NCBI GenBank assembly: GCA_015490215.1
Contig: WFYH01000150.1
Coordinates: 1 to 24,375, forward strand
DNA: 24,375 nucleotides
Origin: Aquificaceae bacterium
GTDB taxonomy: Bacteria; Aquificota; Aquificia; Aquificales; Aquificaceae
Reading direction: 5' to 3'
Part shown: positions 1-8,700 of the stretch, in pieces
Numbering within the stretch: position 1 is the stretch's first letter
How the letters are laid out: the number at the start of each line of letters is the position of its first letter
Program-made: the position numbers and the translations under genes
Notes under the pieces: generated by a model
What the model saw: only the letters and a program-made list of their open reading frames with translations
What the model was told of the DNA's origin: nothing
The model's database searches: none

Positions 1-56
1 AGGGGTGTGGCATGGGGGGCCAGAGGTCCCGGGTTCAAGTCCCGGCACCCCGACCA
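1..56 (+). tRNA. tRNA-Pro(GGG), 5' end cut off by the window
   Basis: This is the 3' two thirds of a tRNA. The T arm is CCGGG-TTCAAGT-CCCGG, and the 3' acceptor strand CACCCCG is followed by A and an encoded CCA. The anticodon arm has stem TGGC/GCCA around the loop ATGGGGG, so the anticodon is GGG (Pro). The 5' acceptor strand should read CGGGGTG, which is typical of tRNA-Pro, but it lies outside the window. The outermost anticodon-stem pair is a G-G mismatch. The next coding start is only 11 nt beyond the CCA, so the mRNA downstream is probably released by 3' processing of this tRNA. Confidence 0.9.
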
Positions 57-67
57 TTAGCTAAACC

Positions 68-403
68 ATGCGGTTTTACGGCATCCCCTCCGAGGATAGG
101 GTATTTCAGATATTGGAGTGTATATCCTACGGGGAGTGGATAGTTGAAGACCTAAAGGAAAACGCCCGTGAGGTTTTGAATGCGGATGCCGTAAAGGAAA
201 GGCTCAGGGAGATAGTCCTTCAGGTGAAAGGATGGAAGGAGGATCTTGCTACCCTCACTCAGGCAACGGTGTTTATCTTCGTTCACGAACCCGACAACCC
301 CAAGGCTTTCAAAATTTACGATACAAGCTCCCTCGGGTGCTCAACCCAGCTTACCCCTCCCCGCTGGAAGGTCTATTTGAAGGAACTTGAGGGAAGCGTT
401 TAA
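68..403 (+). CDS. Hypothetical protein, 111 aa
   Basis: I do not recognise this family. The product is soluble, with no signal peptide or membrane segment. The N-terminal 60 residues look helical and charged (an EDLKENAREVL... region), followed by a short beta-rich part containing TVFIFVHEP and ending in TPPRWKVYLKELEG. There is one Cys near each half and no metal-binding cluster. The ATG lies 11 nt after the tRNA-Pro CCA with no visible Shine-Dalgarno, so the mRNA may be a tRNA-processing product. The stop is 15 nt before efp on the same strand, which suggests a common transcript. The full-length frame and normal codon use favour a real gene; function is unknown. Confidence 0.7.
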   Translation: MRFYGIPSEDRVFQILECISYGEWIVEDLKENAREVLNADAVKERLREIVLQVKGWKEDLATLTQATVFIFVHEPDNPKAFKIYDTSSLGCSTQLTPPRWKVYLKELEGSV

Positions 404-418
404 TTAAAATGGATAACT

Positions 419-988
419 ATGGCGGAGAAGATAGACATAAACAGGATCACAAGGGACATATTCATTGAGCACAAGGGAGAACCCTACAGGGTGGTGGACT
501 ACGAGCACGTCAAGCCGGGCAAAGGTCAAGCTTTCGTAAGGGTGAAGGCAAAGAACATGATTACCGGCAACGTCATTGAGATAACCTACAAGGCATCGGA
601 CCTCATACCCTTGGCGGACTTTGAGCAGGTCTTTGCCCAGTATTCCTACAGCGACGGGGACAGCTACTACTTCATGAACACTCAAACCTACGACATGGTT
701 TCAATCCCCAAGGAGAAGATAGAAGAGGAATCCAAGTTTCTAAAGGAGGGTATGGAGGTCGTTGTCTTCTTCTACCAAGGTCAGCCGGTGGGGATAGAGC
801 TTCCTAAACATGTGGAGCTTCAGGTGGTGGAGACGGAGCCAGCCTTTAAGGGTGATACAGCTGCAGGCGGAACCAAACCCGCAAAGCTGGAAACGGGAGC
901 GGTTATACAGGTTCCATTCTTTGTCTCCGAAGGAGATATAGTCAAGGTGGACACCAGAACGGGCACCTACGTGGAAAGGGTAAAGTAA
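419..988 (+). CDS. efp: Translation elongation factor P
   Basis: EF-P binds between the P and E sites of stalled ribosomes and promotes peptide bond formation at polyproline stretches. The product has the usual length (189 aa) and the three-domain, all-beta layout: an N-terminal KOW-like domain and two OB folds. The [13 protein letters not shown] loop carries the tip residue Lys35, the site of beta-lysylation, 5-aminopentanolylation or rhamnosyl-type modification in homologues; which enzyme acts here cannot be told. The C-terminal domain ends in the family-typical [17 protein letters not shown]. The stop codon overlaps the accB ATG by one base (TAATG), so efp and accB are translationally coupled, a common neighbour pair in bacteria. 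Confidence 0.97.
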   Translation: MAEKIDINRITRDIFIEHKGEPYRVVDYEHVKPGKGQAFVRVKAKNMITGNVIEITYKASDLIPLADFEQVFAQYSYSDGDSYYFMNTQTYDMVSIPKEKIEEESKFLKEGMEVVVFFYQGQPVGIELPKHVELQVVETEPAFKGDTAAGGTKPAKLETGAVIQVPFFVSEGDIVKVDTRTGTYVERVK

Positions 989-1443
989 TGGACAGAGATT
1001 TCATAAGGGAGCTTATAGAGGTTATCAAGCTCTCCAACATAAAGAGCCTGAAGATAGAGACCAAGGAGGGGAAGATAGAGATAGAGACCCACCAGCCCCA
1101 AGAGGTAAGTCAGCAAACCGCAGAACCGCAGAGTGTGGAGTCTTTCAAACATCAGGAGATACTGCCCCCCTCCGAGGACATAAATGCGGAGGAAAAGGAA
1201 TACCACGTTATAAAAAGTCCTCTTGTGGGAACCTTTTACAGGTCTCCCTCCCCGGGCGCTCCGCCCTTCGTGGAGGAGGGTGACATTGTTTCCCCCGGGC
1301 AGGTGCTGTGCATAATAGAGGCTCTTAAGGTTATGAACGAGATTGAAAGCGACGTGAGGGGCAGGGTGGAAAAGATCCTCGTTGAAAACGGGGAGACGGT
1401 GGAATACGGACAGCCCCTTTTCCTTATAGACACCGACATCTAA
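988..1443 (+). CDS. accB: Biotin carboxyl carrier protein of acetyl-CoA carboxylase
   Basis: BCCP carries biotin between biotin carboxylase and carboxyltransferase in the first step of fatty acid synthesis. The 151 aa comprise an N-terminal helix-rich segment, a Pro/Gln/Glu-rich linker around residues 36-70, and a C-terminal biotinyl domain from about residue 73. The biotinylation motif reads [10 protein letters not shown], with Lys114 as acceptor; the usual form is EAMKxMNEI, so the Met before Lys is Leu. The thumb region [14 protein letters not shown] is present, as in acetyl-CoA carboxylase BCCPs. The start overlaps the efp stop. The biotin carboxylase gene accC, often next to accB, is not here; a CoA-binding protein follows 13 nt later. 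Confidence 0.95.
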   Translation: MDRDFIRELIEVIKLSNIKSLKIETKEGKIEIETHQPQEVSQQTAEPQSVESFKHQEILPPSEDINAEEKEYHVIKSPLVGTFYRSPSPGAPPFVEEGDIVSPGQVLCIIEALKVMNEIESDVRGRVEKILVENGETVEYGQPLFLIDTDI

Positions 1444-1456
1444 GGAGGTGTTTTTG

Positions 1457-1867
1457 ATGGAAGTTCAGCACAAGGACGATGCCTTTGAGGTTCTTAAAAA
1501 TGCAAAGGTGGTTGCGGTTGTGGGTATATCTCCCAAACCCGAAAGACCCTCTTACTACACCACCGAGAGGGTGGTTAAAAAAGGCAAGCACAAGATATAC
1601 CTCGTAAACCCCCGCTATGCGGGTCAGAAGATCTTCGGTATAGAGGTTCTGCCCTCCCTTAAAGATGTTCCCGAACCTATAGACATAGTCAACGTCTTCA
1701 GAAATCCCGCCCATGCGGAACCCATAGTAAAGGAAGCTCTTGAGGTCGGGGCAAAAGTGGTTTGGTTTCAGCCCGGTGCGGAAAACTACGAAGTTATAGA
1801 AAAATACAAAGACAAGATAAAGTTCGTCTACGAAGCCTGCATAGGGGTGGAGGCGGGTTACCTCTAA
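1457..1867 (+). CDS. CoA-binding domain protein (YccU-like)
   Basis: This is a small Rossmann-fold protein (136 aa) of the CoA_binding_2 family. Family marks include VAVVGISPKPERPSYYTTERV at the nucleotide loop, YLVNPRYAGQKIFG, DIVNVFRNPAHAEPIVKEAL and VVWFQPGAEN. Homologues bind CoA and their physiological role is not settled. A frame beginning at a GTG at 1448 is possible, but that codon lies inside the Shine-Dalgarno AAGGAGGTG (1442-1450); the ATG at 1457 is correctly spaced from it and is preferred. The gene sits 13 nt after accB, so it probably belongs to the efp-accB transcript. Its 3' end is followed by the sigma54-type promoter and stem-loop of the next gene. Confidence 0.85.
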   Translation: MEVQHKDDAFEVLKNAKVVAVVGISPKPERPSYYTTERVVKKGKHKIYLVNPRYAGQKIFGIEVLPSLKDVPEPIDIVNVFRNPAHAEPIVKEALEVGAKVVWFQPGAENYEVIEKYKDKIKFVYEACIGVEAGYL

Positions 1868-1877
1868 CACCTCCTCT

Positions 1878-1941
1878 TCCCACCTCCTTCTGGCACATTT
1901 CTTGCAAAAGAAAGGCGGGAACAATTTTGAAGGAGGTGGGA
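1878..1941 (+). repeat. 13-bp perfect inverted repeat enclosing a promoter and masking the FNT ribosome site
   Basis: The arms 1878-1890 (TCCCACCTCCTTC) and 1929-1941 (GAAGGAGGTGGGA) are perfectly complementary. The right arm contains the Shine-Dalgarno of the FNT gene; the left arm resembles the 3' end of 16S rRNA (CACCUCCUU). A nested 6-bp stem TTTCTT/AAGAAA with a GCAA tetraloop lies at 1898-1913. No T tract follows, so it is a poor intrinsic terminator. Transcripts entering from accB would carry both arms and hide the ribosome site; transcripts from the internal sigma54-type promoter would lack the left arm. Confidence 0.75.
1891..1906 (+). promoter_or_regulatory. Sigma54 (RpoN) -24/-12 promoter of the FNT channel
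   Basis: TGGCAC-N5-TTGCA matches the sigma54 consensus, with the GG and GC doublets ten bases apart. It lies 53 nt upstream of the FNT ATG, giving a predicted start near 1916 and a leader of about 28 nt that includes the AAGGAGGTG ribosome site. Sigma54 promoters need an activator; no activator gene or clear enhancer site is visible here. A second copy of the element precedes the nitrate reductase on the other strand (19076-19091). Confidence 0.8.
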
Positions 1942-1943
1942 CT

Positions 1944-2771
1944 ATGGGTTACGTGAAACCCGAAGCGGTAGTTGAAAACATGATTCAGGCGGGTGCCTAC
2001 AAAGCCGGTCTGTCCGCCAAGGATCTGCTCATAAGAGGTTTCTTGGCGGGTGCCCTACTCGGTTATGCGGTGACGGTGGCGTTTTCGGCTATTGCCCAGT
2101 CGGAGATGAGGATCGTAGGGTCCCTCGTGTTTCCCCTCGGGTTTGTGATGATCGTTCTTTTGGGGCTTGAGCTGGTTACCGGAAACTTCGCCCTGATACC
2201 TTTGGCGGTTCTTGAGAGGAAGACCACCGTAGGGAGGATGCTTTACAACTGGTTCTGGGTCTACATAGGTCACCTTCTGGGAACCTTCTTCTACGGATTT
2301 CTGTTTTGGATAGCGGCTACAAAAATGGGACACGTATCCGACCCGGTTGTCGGGAAGATGATAGCCAAGGTGGCAGAGGCTAACACCCTCGGATATGCAA
2401 AGCTCGGCTTTGTAGACGGTTGGACGGTTGCCTTTGTAAAGGCTATGCTATGTAACTGGATGGTAACCCTCGGTGCGGTGATGGCGATGGTGGCTCAGCA
2501 CGTTATCGGCAAAATTGCAGCTATGTGGTTACCCATACTTACATTTTTCGCACTGGGGTTTGAGCACGCCGTGGTGAACATGTTTCTCATGCCCACAGGT
2601 ATGCTCTTCGGAGCCAATATAACCCTCTTTGATTGGTGGTTCTGGAACCAGATACCCGTAACCATAGGAAACCTCGTTGCGGGCTTTACCTTCACGGGGC
2701 TCGGGCTTTACCTGACCCACAGGAGACGTGAAGAAACTGAAACCGCAAAGGTGGTTGAGAAGGTAGCCTGA
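1944..2771 (+). CDS. Formate/nitrite transporter (FNT family)
   Basis: This is a pentameric inner-membrane channel for small monovalent anions (formate, nitrite, hydrosulfide). The 275 aa have the six-helix FNT pattern and its signatures: ELVTGNFALIPLAV (omega loop with the gating Thr), CNWMVTLGAVMA after the third helix, and GFEHAVVNMFLMPTGM with the central pore His. Both N and C termini are cytoplasmic in the family. The ATG at 1944 follows a strong AAGGAGGTG; a longer frame from 1902 would start within the promoter and is rejected. Sequence alone does not separate FocA from NirC. The sigma54-type promoter and the similarly controlled nitrate reductase in this window favour nitrite as substrate (inference). 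Confidence 0.93.
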   Translation: MGYVKPEAVVENMIQAGAYKAGLSAKDLLIRGFLAGALLGYAVTVAFSAIAQSEMRIVGSLVFPLGFVMIVLLGLELVTGNFALIPLAVLERKTTVGRMLYNWFWVYIGHLLGTFFYGFLFWIAATKMGHVSDPVVGKMIAKVAEANTLGYAKLGFVDGWTVAFVKAMLCNWMVTLGAVMAMVAQHVIGKIAAMWLPILTFFALGFEHAVVNMFLMPTGMLFGANITLFDWWFWNQIPVTIGNLVAGFTFTGLGLYLTHRRREETETAKVVEKVA

Positions 2772-2778
2772 TCTCCTT

Positions 2779-2795
2779 GGGGGCTCTGTGCCCCT
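2779..2795. terminator. Possible bidirectional stem-loop between convergent genes
   Basis: GGGGC (2780-2784) pairs with GCCCC (2790-2794) around the five-base loop TCTGT, with an extra G-U pair possible outside. It lies in the 28-bp gap between the FNT stop and the stop of the DUF507-like gene on the other strand. Neither side has a proper T tract (TCCCCTT on the plus side), so termination strength is doubtful. Confidence 0.4.
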
Positions 2796-2799
2796 CCCC

Positions 2800-3348
2800 T
2801 TAAGCCAAACCCCTCTGACGGAGTTCGTCCTCATACATCCTTCTGTAAAGGAGGTTCCACTCGGGTGTCCCTTCAACTATGTGGGGGGAGTATTCTTTTA
2901 TCCTTCTCCTTACCTTTCTGTCTATATCCTCCTTCTCGGCTACCGCCTCCCTGAGGATGGCTAAAACGCGCCTCCTGATAACGGGAGGATCGTCGTATAT
3001 TTCCACCGTTTCATCTTGCATTATCAGATCCATTATCATGTTGGCAATTTGGTTCATCCTTTCCCTTCTGTTTACGTTTATGTTCATCTCTTCGGCGAGC
3101 CTTGCCTTTATAGCTTTAAAGGCGGTTCCGTAATCTATACCCTCTTTCTCCAAAAGCTCCAAGTTCTCTCTGAGAACCTCCTTGGTCCGCTCGTCAAGAG
3201 CCTTTTCCTCTTCCTGAGCCTTCTTGAAGATGGAGATTATCTTTTTCTTGAAAATCTCTGGATCTTCCGCTTCCAAGAGACCCTCTTTTGACATACCGTC
3301 AACTATCTTATTTGAAACTATCTCAACGAGCTTTTCCGGTAGTTTCAT
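2800..3348 (-). CDS. DUF507-like protein with two internal repeats
   Basis: This is a highly charged, all-helical soluble protein (182 aa) that I assign to the DUF507 type, known from Aquificae and deltaproteobacteria and without established function. It consists of two related halves. Residues 1-90 (KLVEIVSNKIVDGM, then IFKKKIISIFKKAQEEEKALDERTKEVL) align with residues 95-182 (RMNQIANMIMDLIM, then VIRRRVLAILREAVAEKEDIDRKVRRRI). It starts 9 nt after the hisS stop on the same strand, so it is probably the last gene of gap-hisS-DUF507. The sequence TATAAT occurs right at the hisS stop but has no matching -35 box. The family call is from memory; the repeat is visible directly. Confidence 0.75.
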   Translation of the reverse strand: MKLPEKLVEIVSNKIVDGMSKEGLLEAEDPEIFKKKIISIFKKAQEEEKALDERTKEVLRENLELLEKEGIDYGTAFKAIKARLAEEMNINVNRRERMNQIANMIMDLIMQDETVEIYDDPPVIRRRVLAILREAVAEKEDIDRKVRRRIKEYSPHIVEGTPEWNLLYRRMYEDELRQRGLA

Positions 3349-3356
3349 CTGCTCTA

Positions 3357-4564
3357 TTATACCACCTTTACCTTCTCCTGCCTTCCGGTGCTCATATCCT
3401 TAAGGGTAACAACGCCTTCCCTCATCTCGTCCTCTCCCACTATGACCGCATAGTCCGCCCCTATTTTGTCTGCAAACTCCAACTGCTTTCTCAGACCCCC
3501 TTTTCTGTAGGAAATCTCAACCCTCTTGCCTTCCTCTCTCAGCCTCTGAGCAACCTTAAGGGCGTAGGGGATAACGTCTCCGAAGGGTATGATGAAGTAA
3601 AGCTTTTCTTTTAAGGGGGGAGCTTCGGTTACGAGGGCTATCCTCTCAACTCCTACCGCAAAGCCGAGCGCCGGAGTAGGGGGACCTCCCATCTGCTCGA
3701 CCAGATAGTCATACCTTCCGCCCGCTATTACGGCGCTCCCGAGTTTCGGAGACACCGCCTCAAAGACGGTTCTCGTGTAGTAGTCAAGACCCCTAACCAG
3801 ATTGTAGTTTTCTCTGAAATCAACCCCCATTTCCGTGAGGAGCTTTTTGAGGGTTTCGTAGTGTTCCCTGCACTCCTGACAGAGGAAGTCCACCATCTTG
3901 GGAGCTTCCTTCGTAGCTTCCCTGCAACCTTCAACTTTACAGTCAAGGACACGCAGGGGGTTCCTGTCCTTCCTCTCAAGGCAGTCTTTACAGAGGTGGG
4001 AACTTACACCCTCAAGGAAACCTTTCAGCGCCTCTCTGTAGGCGGGTCTGCACTCGGCGCAGCCGAGGGAGTTTATCTCCAAAGTGGCTTCAACCTTGAG
4101 AGCCTCAAGTATGTCGCTGACTATCTTAAGAAGCTCCGCATCCGCCAAGGGTTCTGCGGGACCGAAGACCTCCGCACCTATCTGGTGAAACTGTCTGTAT
4201 CTTCCCGCTTGGGGGCGCTCATACCTGAACATGGGACCCTCGTAAAATAGCTTGTGGTAGGGTCGCTGGGCATAGAGTTTGTGTTGGATGTAAGCTCTGA
4301 CCACACCTGCGGTCCCCTCGGGGCGCAGGGCGAGCTTTCTGCCCTTTCTGTCGGTAAAGACGAACATCTCCTTTTGGACTATGTCGGTGGCTTCCCCTAT
4401 GCTCCTTTCAAAGACCTCAACCCTTTCCACAATCGGAGTGATTATCTCGGTGAAGTTGTAGAGGCGGAGTATATCCCTGACGGTTGAAGTTACAAATCTG
4501 AAGGTGTCAATGTCCGGGGGCAGGATGTCGTGAAAGCCCCGGGGCGACTGAAGGGTCTCTCCCA

Positions 4565-4565
<1 letters not shown>
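3357..4565 (-). CDS. hisS: Histidyl-tRNA synthetase
   Basis: This class II aminoacyl-tRNA synthetase charges tRNA-His. The 402 aa contain motif 2 with FRYERPQAGRYRQFHQIGAE, the histidine-specific block LVRGLDYYTRTVFE, and the AGGRYDYL motif 3 region, followed by the C-terminal anticodon-binding domain from about residue 320. A Cys-rich insert (CAECRPAY, HLCKDCLER, LDCKVEGC), common in bacterial HisRS, is complete. A TTG three bases upstream would add one residue, but the ATG at 4565 overlaps the gap stop by one base (TGATG) and is preferred; it implies translational coupling to gap. The DUF507-like gene follows. Confidence 0.97.
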
Positions 4566-5599
<1,034 letters not shown>

Positions 5600-5602
5600 T
5601 TA

Positions 5603-5631
5603 ATTATCTACCAAACCTTACCTCTTCGCAA
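5603..5631 (-). promoter_or_regulatory. Promoter of gap
   Basis: Read on the minus strand, a -35 box TTGCGA (4 of 6 matches, 5626-5631) and a -10 box GATAAT (5 of 6, 5603-5608) are separated by exactly 17 bases. The expected start is near 5596, about three bases before the gap ATG. The -35 box occupies the same bases as that of the divergent tRNA-Asp promoter. Confidence 0.6.
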
Positions 5632-5653
5632 AGGGGAGATTTTGGTATATACT
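5625..5653 (+). promoter_or_regulatory. Promoter of tRNA-Asp
   Basis: A -35 box TTCGCA (4 of 6, 5625-5630) and a -10 box TATACT (5 of 6, 5648-5653) are separated by 17 bases. The predicted start is near 5660, six bases before the mature tRNA. The -35 overlaps by five bases with the -35 of gap on the opposite strand. Confidence 0.6.
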
Positions 5654-5665
5654 ATTAACTTGGCA

Positions 5666-5743
5666 GGAGCCGTAGTTCAGCCCGGTCAGAACGCCGGCCT
5701 GTCAAGCCGGAGGTCGCGGGTTCAAATCCCGTCGGCTCCGCCA
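5666..5743 (+). tRNA. tRNA-Asp(GTC)
   Basis: This is a complete 78-nt cloverleaf. The acceptor is GGAGCCG/CGGCTCC, the D stem GTTC/GAAC, the anticodon stem CCGGC/GCCGG with loop CTGTCAA (anticodon GTC), and the T stem GCGGG/CCCGT with loop TTCAAAT. The discriminator is G, as expected for Asp, followed by an encoded CCA. It is transcribed away from gap and ends 2 nt before the stop codon of the convergent GGDEF/EAL gene, so no separate terminator fits between them. Confidence 0.97.
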
Positions 5744-5745
5744 TT

Positions 5746-8700
5746 TTAAACTATCCCGAGGAATTTTCTAAACTCTTCCTCGGGCATAGGTCTTGCAAAG
5801 AAAAAGCCCTGTCCGTAGTCGCAGCCCAATTTTTTAAGAATTTCAAGGTGTTCCCTCTTCTCTATACCCTCGGCGGTGGTCTTGAGACCGAAGCTCCTTG
5901 CAATCTGAACTATGGCGTTGACAATTGACTTGTCGGTTTCGCTTCTGTCTATATCCCTGACGAAGGATATGTCCACCTTCAGAAGGTCAAGGGGTAGAAA
6001 CTTAAGGTAAGCTAAGGAGGAGTATCCGGTTCCGAAGTCGTCTATTGCTACCCTTATGCCCCTTTGCTTTAGCTCTTTGAGGAGCTTTACCGCAAGGTCA
6101 ACGTCGTCCATAAGGGTTGACTCGGTTATCTCAAGGATCAGCTTGCTCCCATCCGCCCCAGCATCTCCGAGCGCCCTATTTACCTTATCCAAGAACCCTT
6201 CATCCTTAAACTGCAGGGCGGATATGTTTACGGAAATGGGAAAGTTCCACTCCCTTATCCTTTTGCTTACCTCACTGAGGATCCACTCACCTACGTTTAC
6301 AATCAGGGAGGTATGCTCTAAGATGGGTATAAACTTTGAAGGGGGGACGAGCCCCAGATCTTCGCTGTCCCAGCGCAAGAGGGCTTCTGCAAAGCTCATC
6401 TTTAAGGTTTTCAGGTCGTAGCAAGGCTGGAAGTAAAGCACGTATTCGCCCTTTTCCAAAGCTCTGGTGAGGTGCTTTTCCATGAGCACCTGTTCAGCCA
6501 TGCGGGTGTTGAGTTCTTCTGTAAAGAACTGGTAATTGCTTGTGGCTCTTCCCTTGGCGTAGGTGAGGGCAAGCTCCGCCTTCTTAACCAGCTCTTCGGG
6601 GGTTCCGCCGTCCTCGGGGAAGACGGAGATGCCTATACCCACCGTTACCCTTACGTTCGCACCGTTGGCGGGTAGGGGATCCTCCAGCTTGGAAAGTATG
6701 TTGTTAACCGTTCTGAGGATTTCCTCCTTCCTCTTGAGCGGGTAAAGGACAACGGCAAACTCATCGCTACCTAAACGGGCTACCGTGTCGGTAGGTCTCA
6801 CCGCCGAGCGAAGGAGCTGTCCTATGGTGCGCAGGAGCTTGTCCCCTGCGGAGTATCCGTAGGACTCGTTTACGAACTTGAACCTGTTTACGTCCATTAT
6901 CAGAACCGCAAGGGCGCTCCGTGATGTTTCCGCCATATCAAGGTAGAAGCTGAGCCTTTCCATAAAGTTCGTCCTGTTGGGCAGGTCGGTAAGGGGGTCG
7001 TAGTAAGCAAGATAATTCATCCTGCTCTTGAGTTCCTGCTCTTGGGTTATGTCCTTTCCTGTAGCGACGAAACCTATGATGTTGCCCTCCGAGTCCTTGA
7101 GGGGTGTTATGGTCTGGTCAAGGTAAAAGAGCTTTCCGTCCTTCCTGCGGTTTATAAATATGCTCCTGAAAGTCCTGCCCGAGAGGATAGTATCCCACAT
7201 ATACTTGTAGAAGCTCTTTTCGTGTTTTCCCGACTTGAAGATGTTTGTTTTCTTCCCTATTATCTCCTCCCTGCTGTAGCCGGTTATCTTCTCAACGGCT
7301 TTGTTGGCGTATTGGATAATTCCCAACCTGTCAGTTATAACCACCCAGTCGGAGGTCTGCTCTATGGCAAGGGAGAATTTAAGGAGTGTTTCTTCTTTCT
7401 TGAGAAAGTCAAGGGCAAAACCGATCTGATCGCCTATCTCCCTGATTAACTTCTTTATCTCTTCATCAAAGAAACTCTTTTCTCCGGCATACAGACCCAT
7501 AAGACCTACTACCTTGCCGTCTTCTTTAACGGGAACGATCGCAAAGGAGAGGTATCCCCTTCCTAAGAGTTCCTCCTTGGGGAAGTCGTTTTCCATCTCC
7601 TGAACGTTGTTGTTTACGATCAGGGAACCGTTCAGGAACGCCTCCGCACAGGGACCCTGTCTTTCCTTAAGCTTCTGGAGGAGCTTCTTCTTTACCAGCG
7701 GATATACGGGCTTTGCCTTCGGCTCGTGGGAGCTGAAAAGCTCAAAACCTCTTCCTCTCGGCAGGGCTATCCAGACCTCCTTAAAGCCTCCTTCCCTCTG
7801 TATGGCGGTGCTCAGGGACTTCAGAAGTTTCTTCCTATCCCTTTCCTTTAGGATTATCTCCCCTATAACGGATAGGGTCTTGTAGAGTCTGTTGAGCTTT
7901 AGGATCCTCTCTTCCGATTTCTTTAGGTCTTCTTCGTAGTTAAACTTATCAAGTGCAAGTCCCAAGATGTTTGAGATGGAATCAACGAACTTCAAATCCT
8001 CCTCTCTTGCTTGCCAAGGTCTTTTGTAGTAAATGCAGATGGCACCGTTGGAACGTCTTGCACCCCTCAGGGGTGAGCATATACCGCTTTTGAGACCCAA
8101 AAGGTATATATCAGGGTTGAAGGAAAAGCGCTTCTCCTTGTCCACGTCCTCTACTACCACCGCTTCCTTGGAACTGTAAACGTAGTGGATCTCCGTTCCC
8201 TTGGTCAGGGGAAGTCTGTATCTGTTTATGAGCCTCTTGTCCACACCGACGCCCGCCCTGAGGATACCTTCTCCCTCTTTCGGTTCCACTTCGTATATTA
8301 CTGTCAGGTCGGCTCTTAGGACTTCCGAAACCATAAGCGCCGTCTTTGCCAGAAGCTCACCCTTGTCCATACACAGGGCAAGGAGGGAAACCTCTTCAAG
8401 GATCTTCCTCTTGGTTATATCTCTGGCAACGCCTATTATCCCCGTTACCTTACCCCACTCAATTATCGGAAAGACCCTGTCCTCAACCCAGATGTAGACG
8501 CCGTCTTTTGTCCTGACCCTGTATTCCCTTACCTTGGGTTCTTTGTCCTTAAGCAAACGCAGGGTTGCCCTGAGGGTGCGATCTATGTCTTTTTTGTGAA
8601 CTATCTTCATCCAGAGGGCGGGATCTTTTTTAAACTCCTCCGGGGAAAAGCCCGTGATCTCCTTTACCCTGCTGTTTATGTATGTGAGCTGAGCGCTGGT

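Noticed and set aside
404..685. Minus-strand frame opposite efp
   Set aside because: It lies inside conserved efp and lacks a start signal or a family resemblance.
1878..1941. The 13-bp inverted repeat as an intrinsic terminator of the CoA-binding gene
   Set aside because: The loop is 38 nt and no T tract follows; the right arm is the ribosome site of the next gene.
3357..3370. TATAAT on the minus strand at the hisS stop, as a promoter for the DUF507-like gene
   Set aside because: No -35 box at 16-18 bases, and the start would fall on or inside the ATG; operon transcription from gap is simpler.
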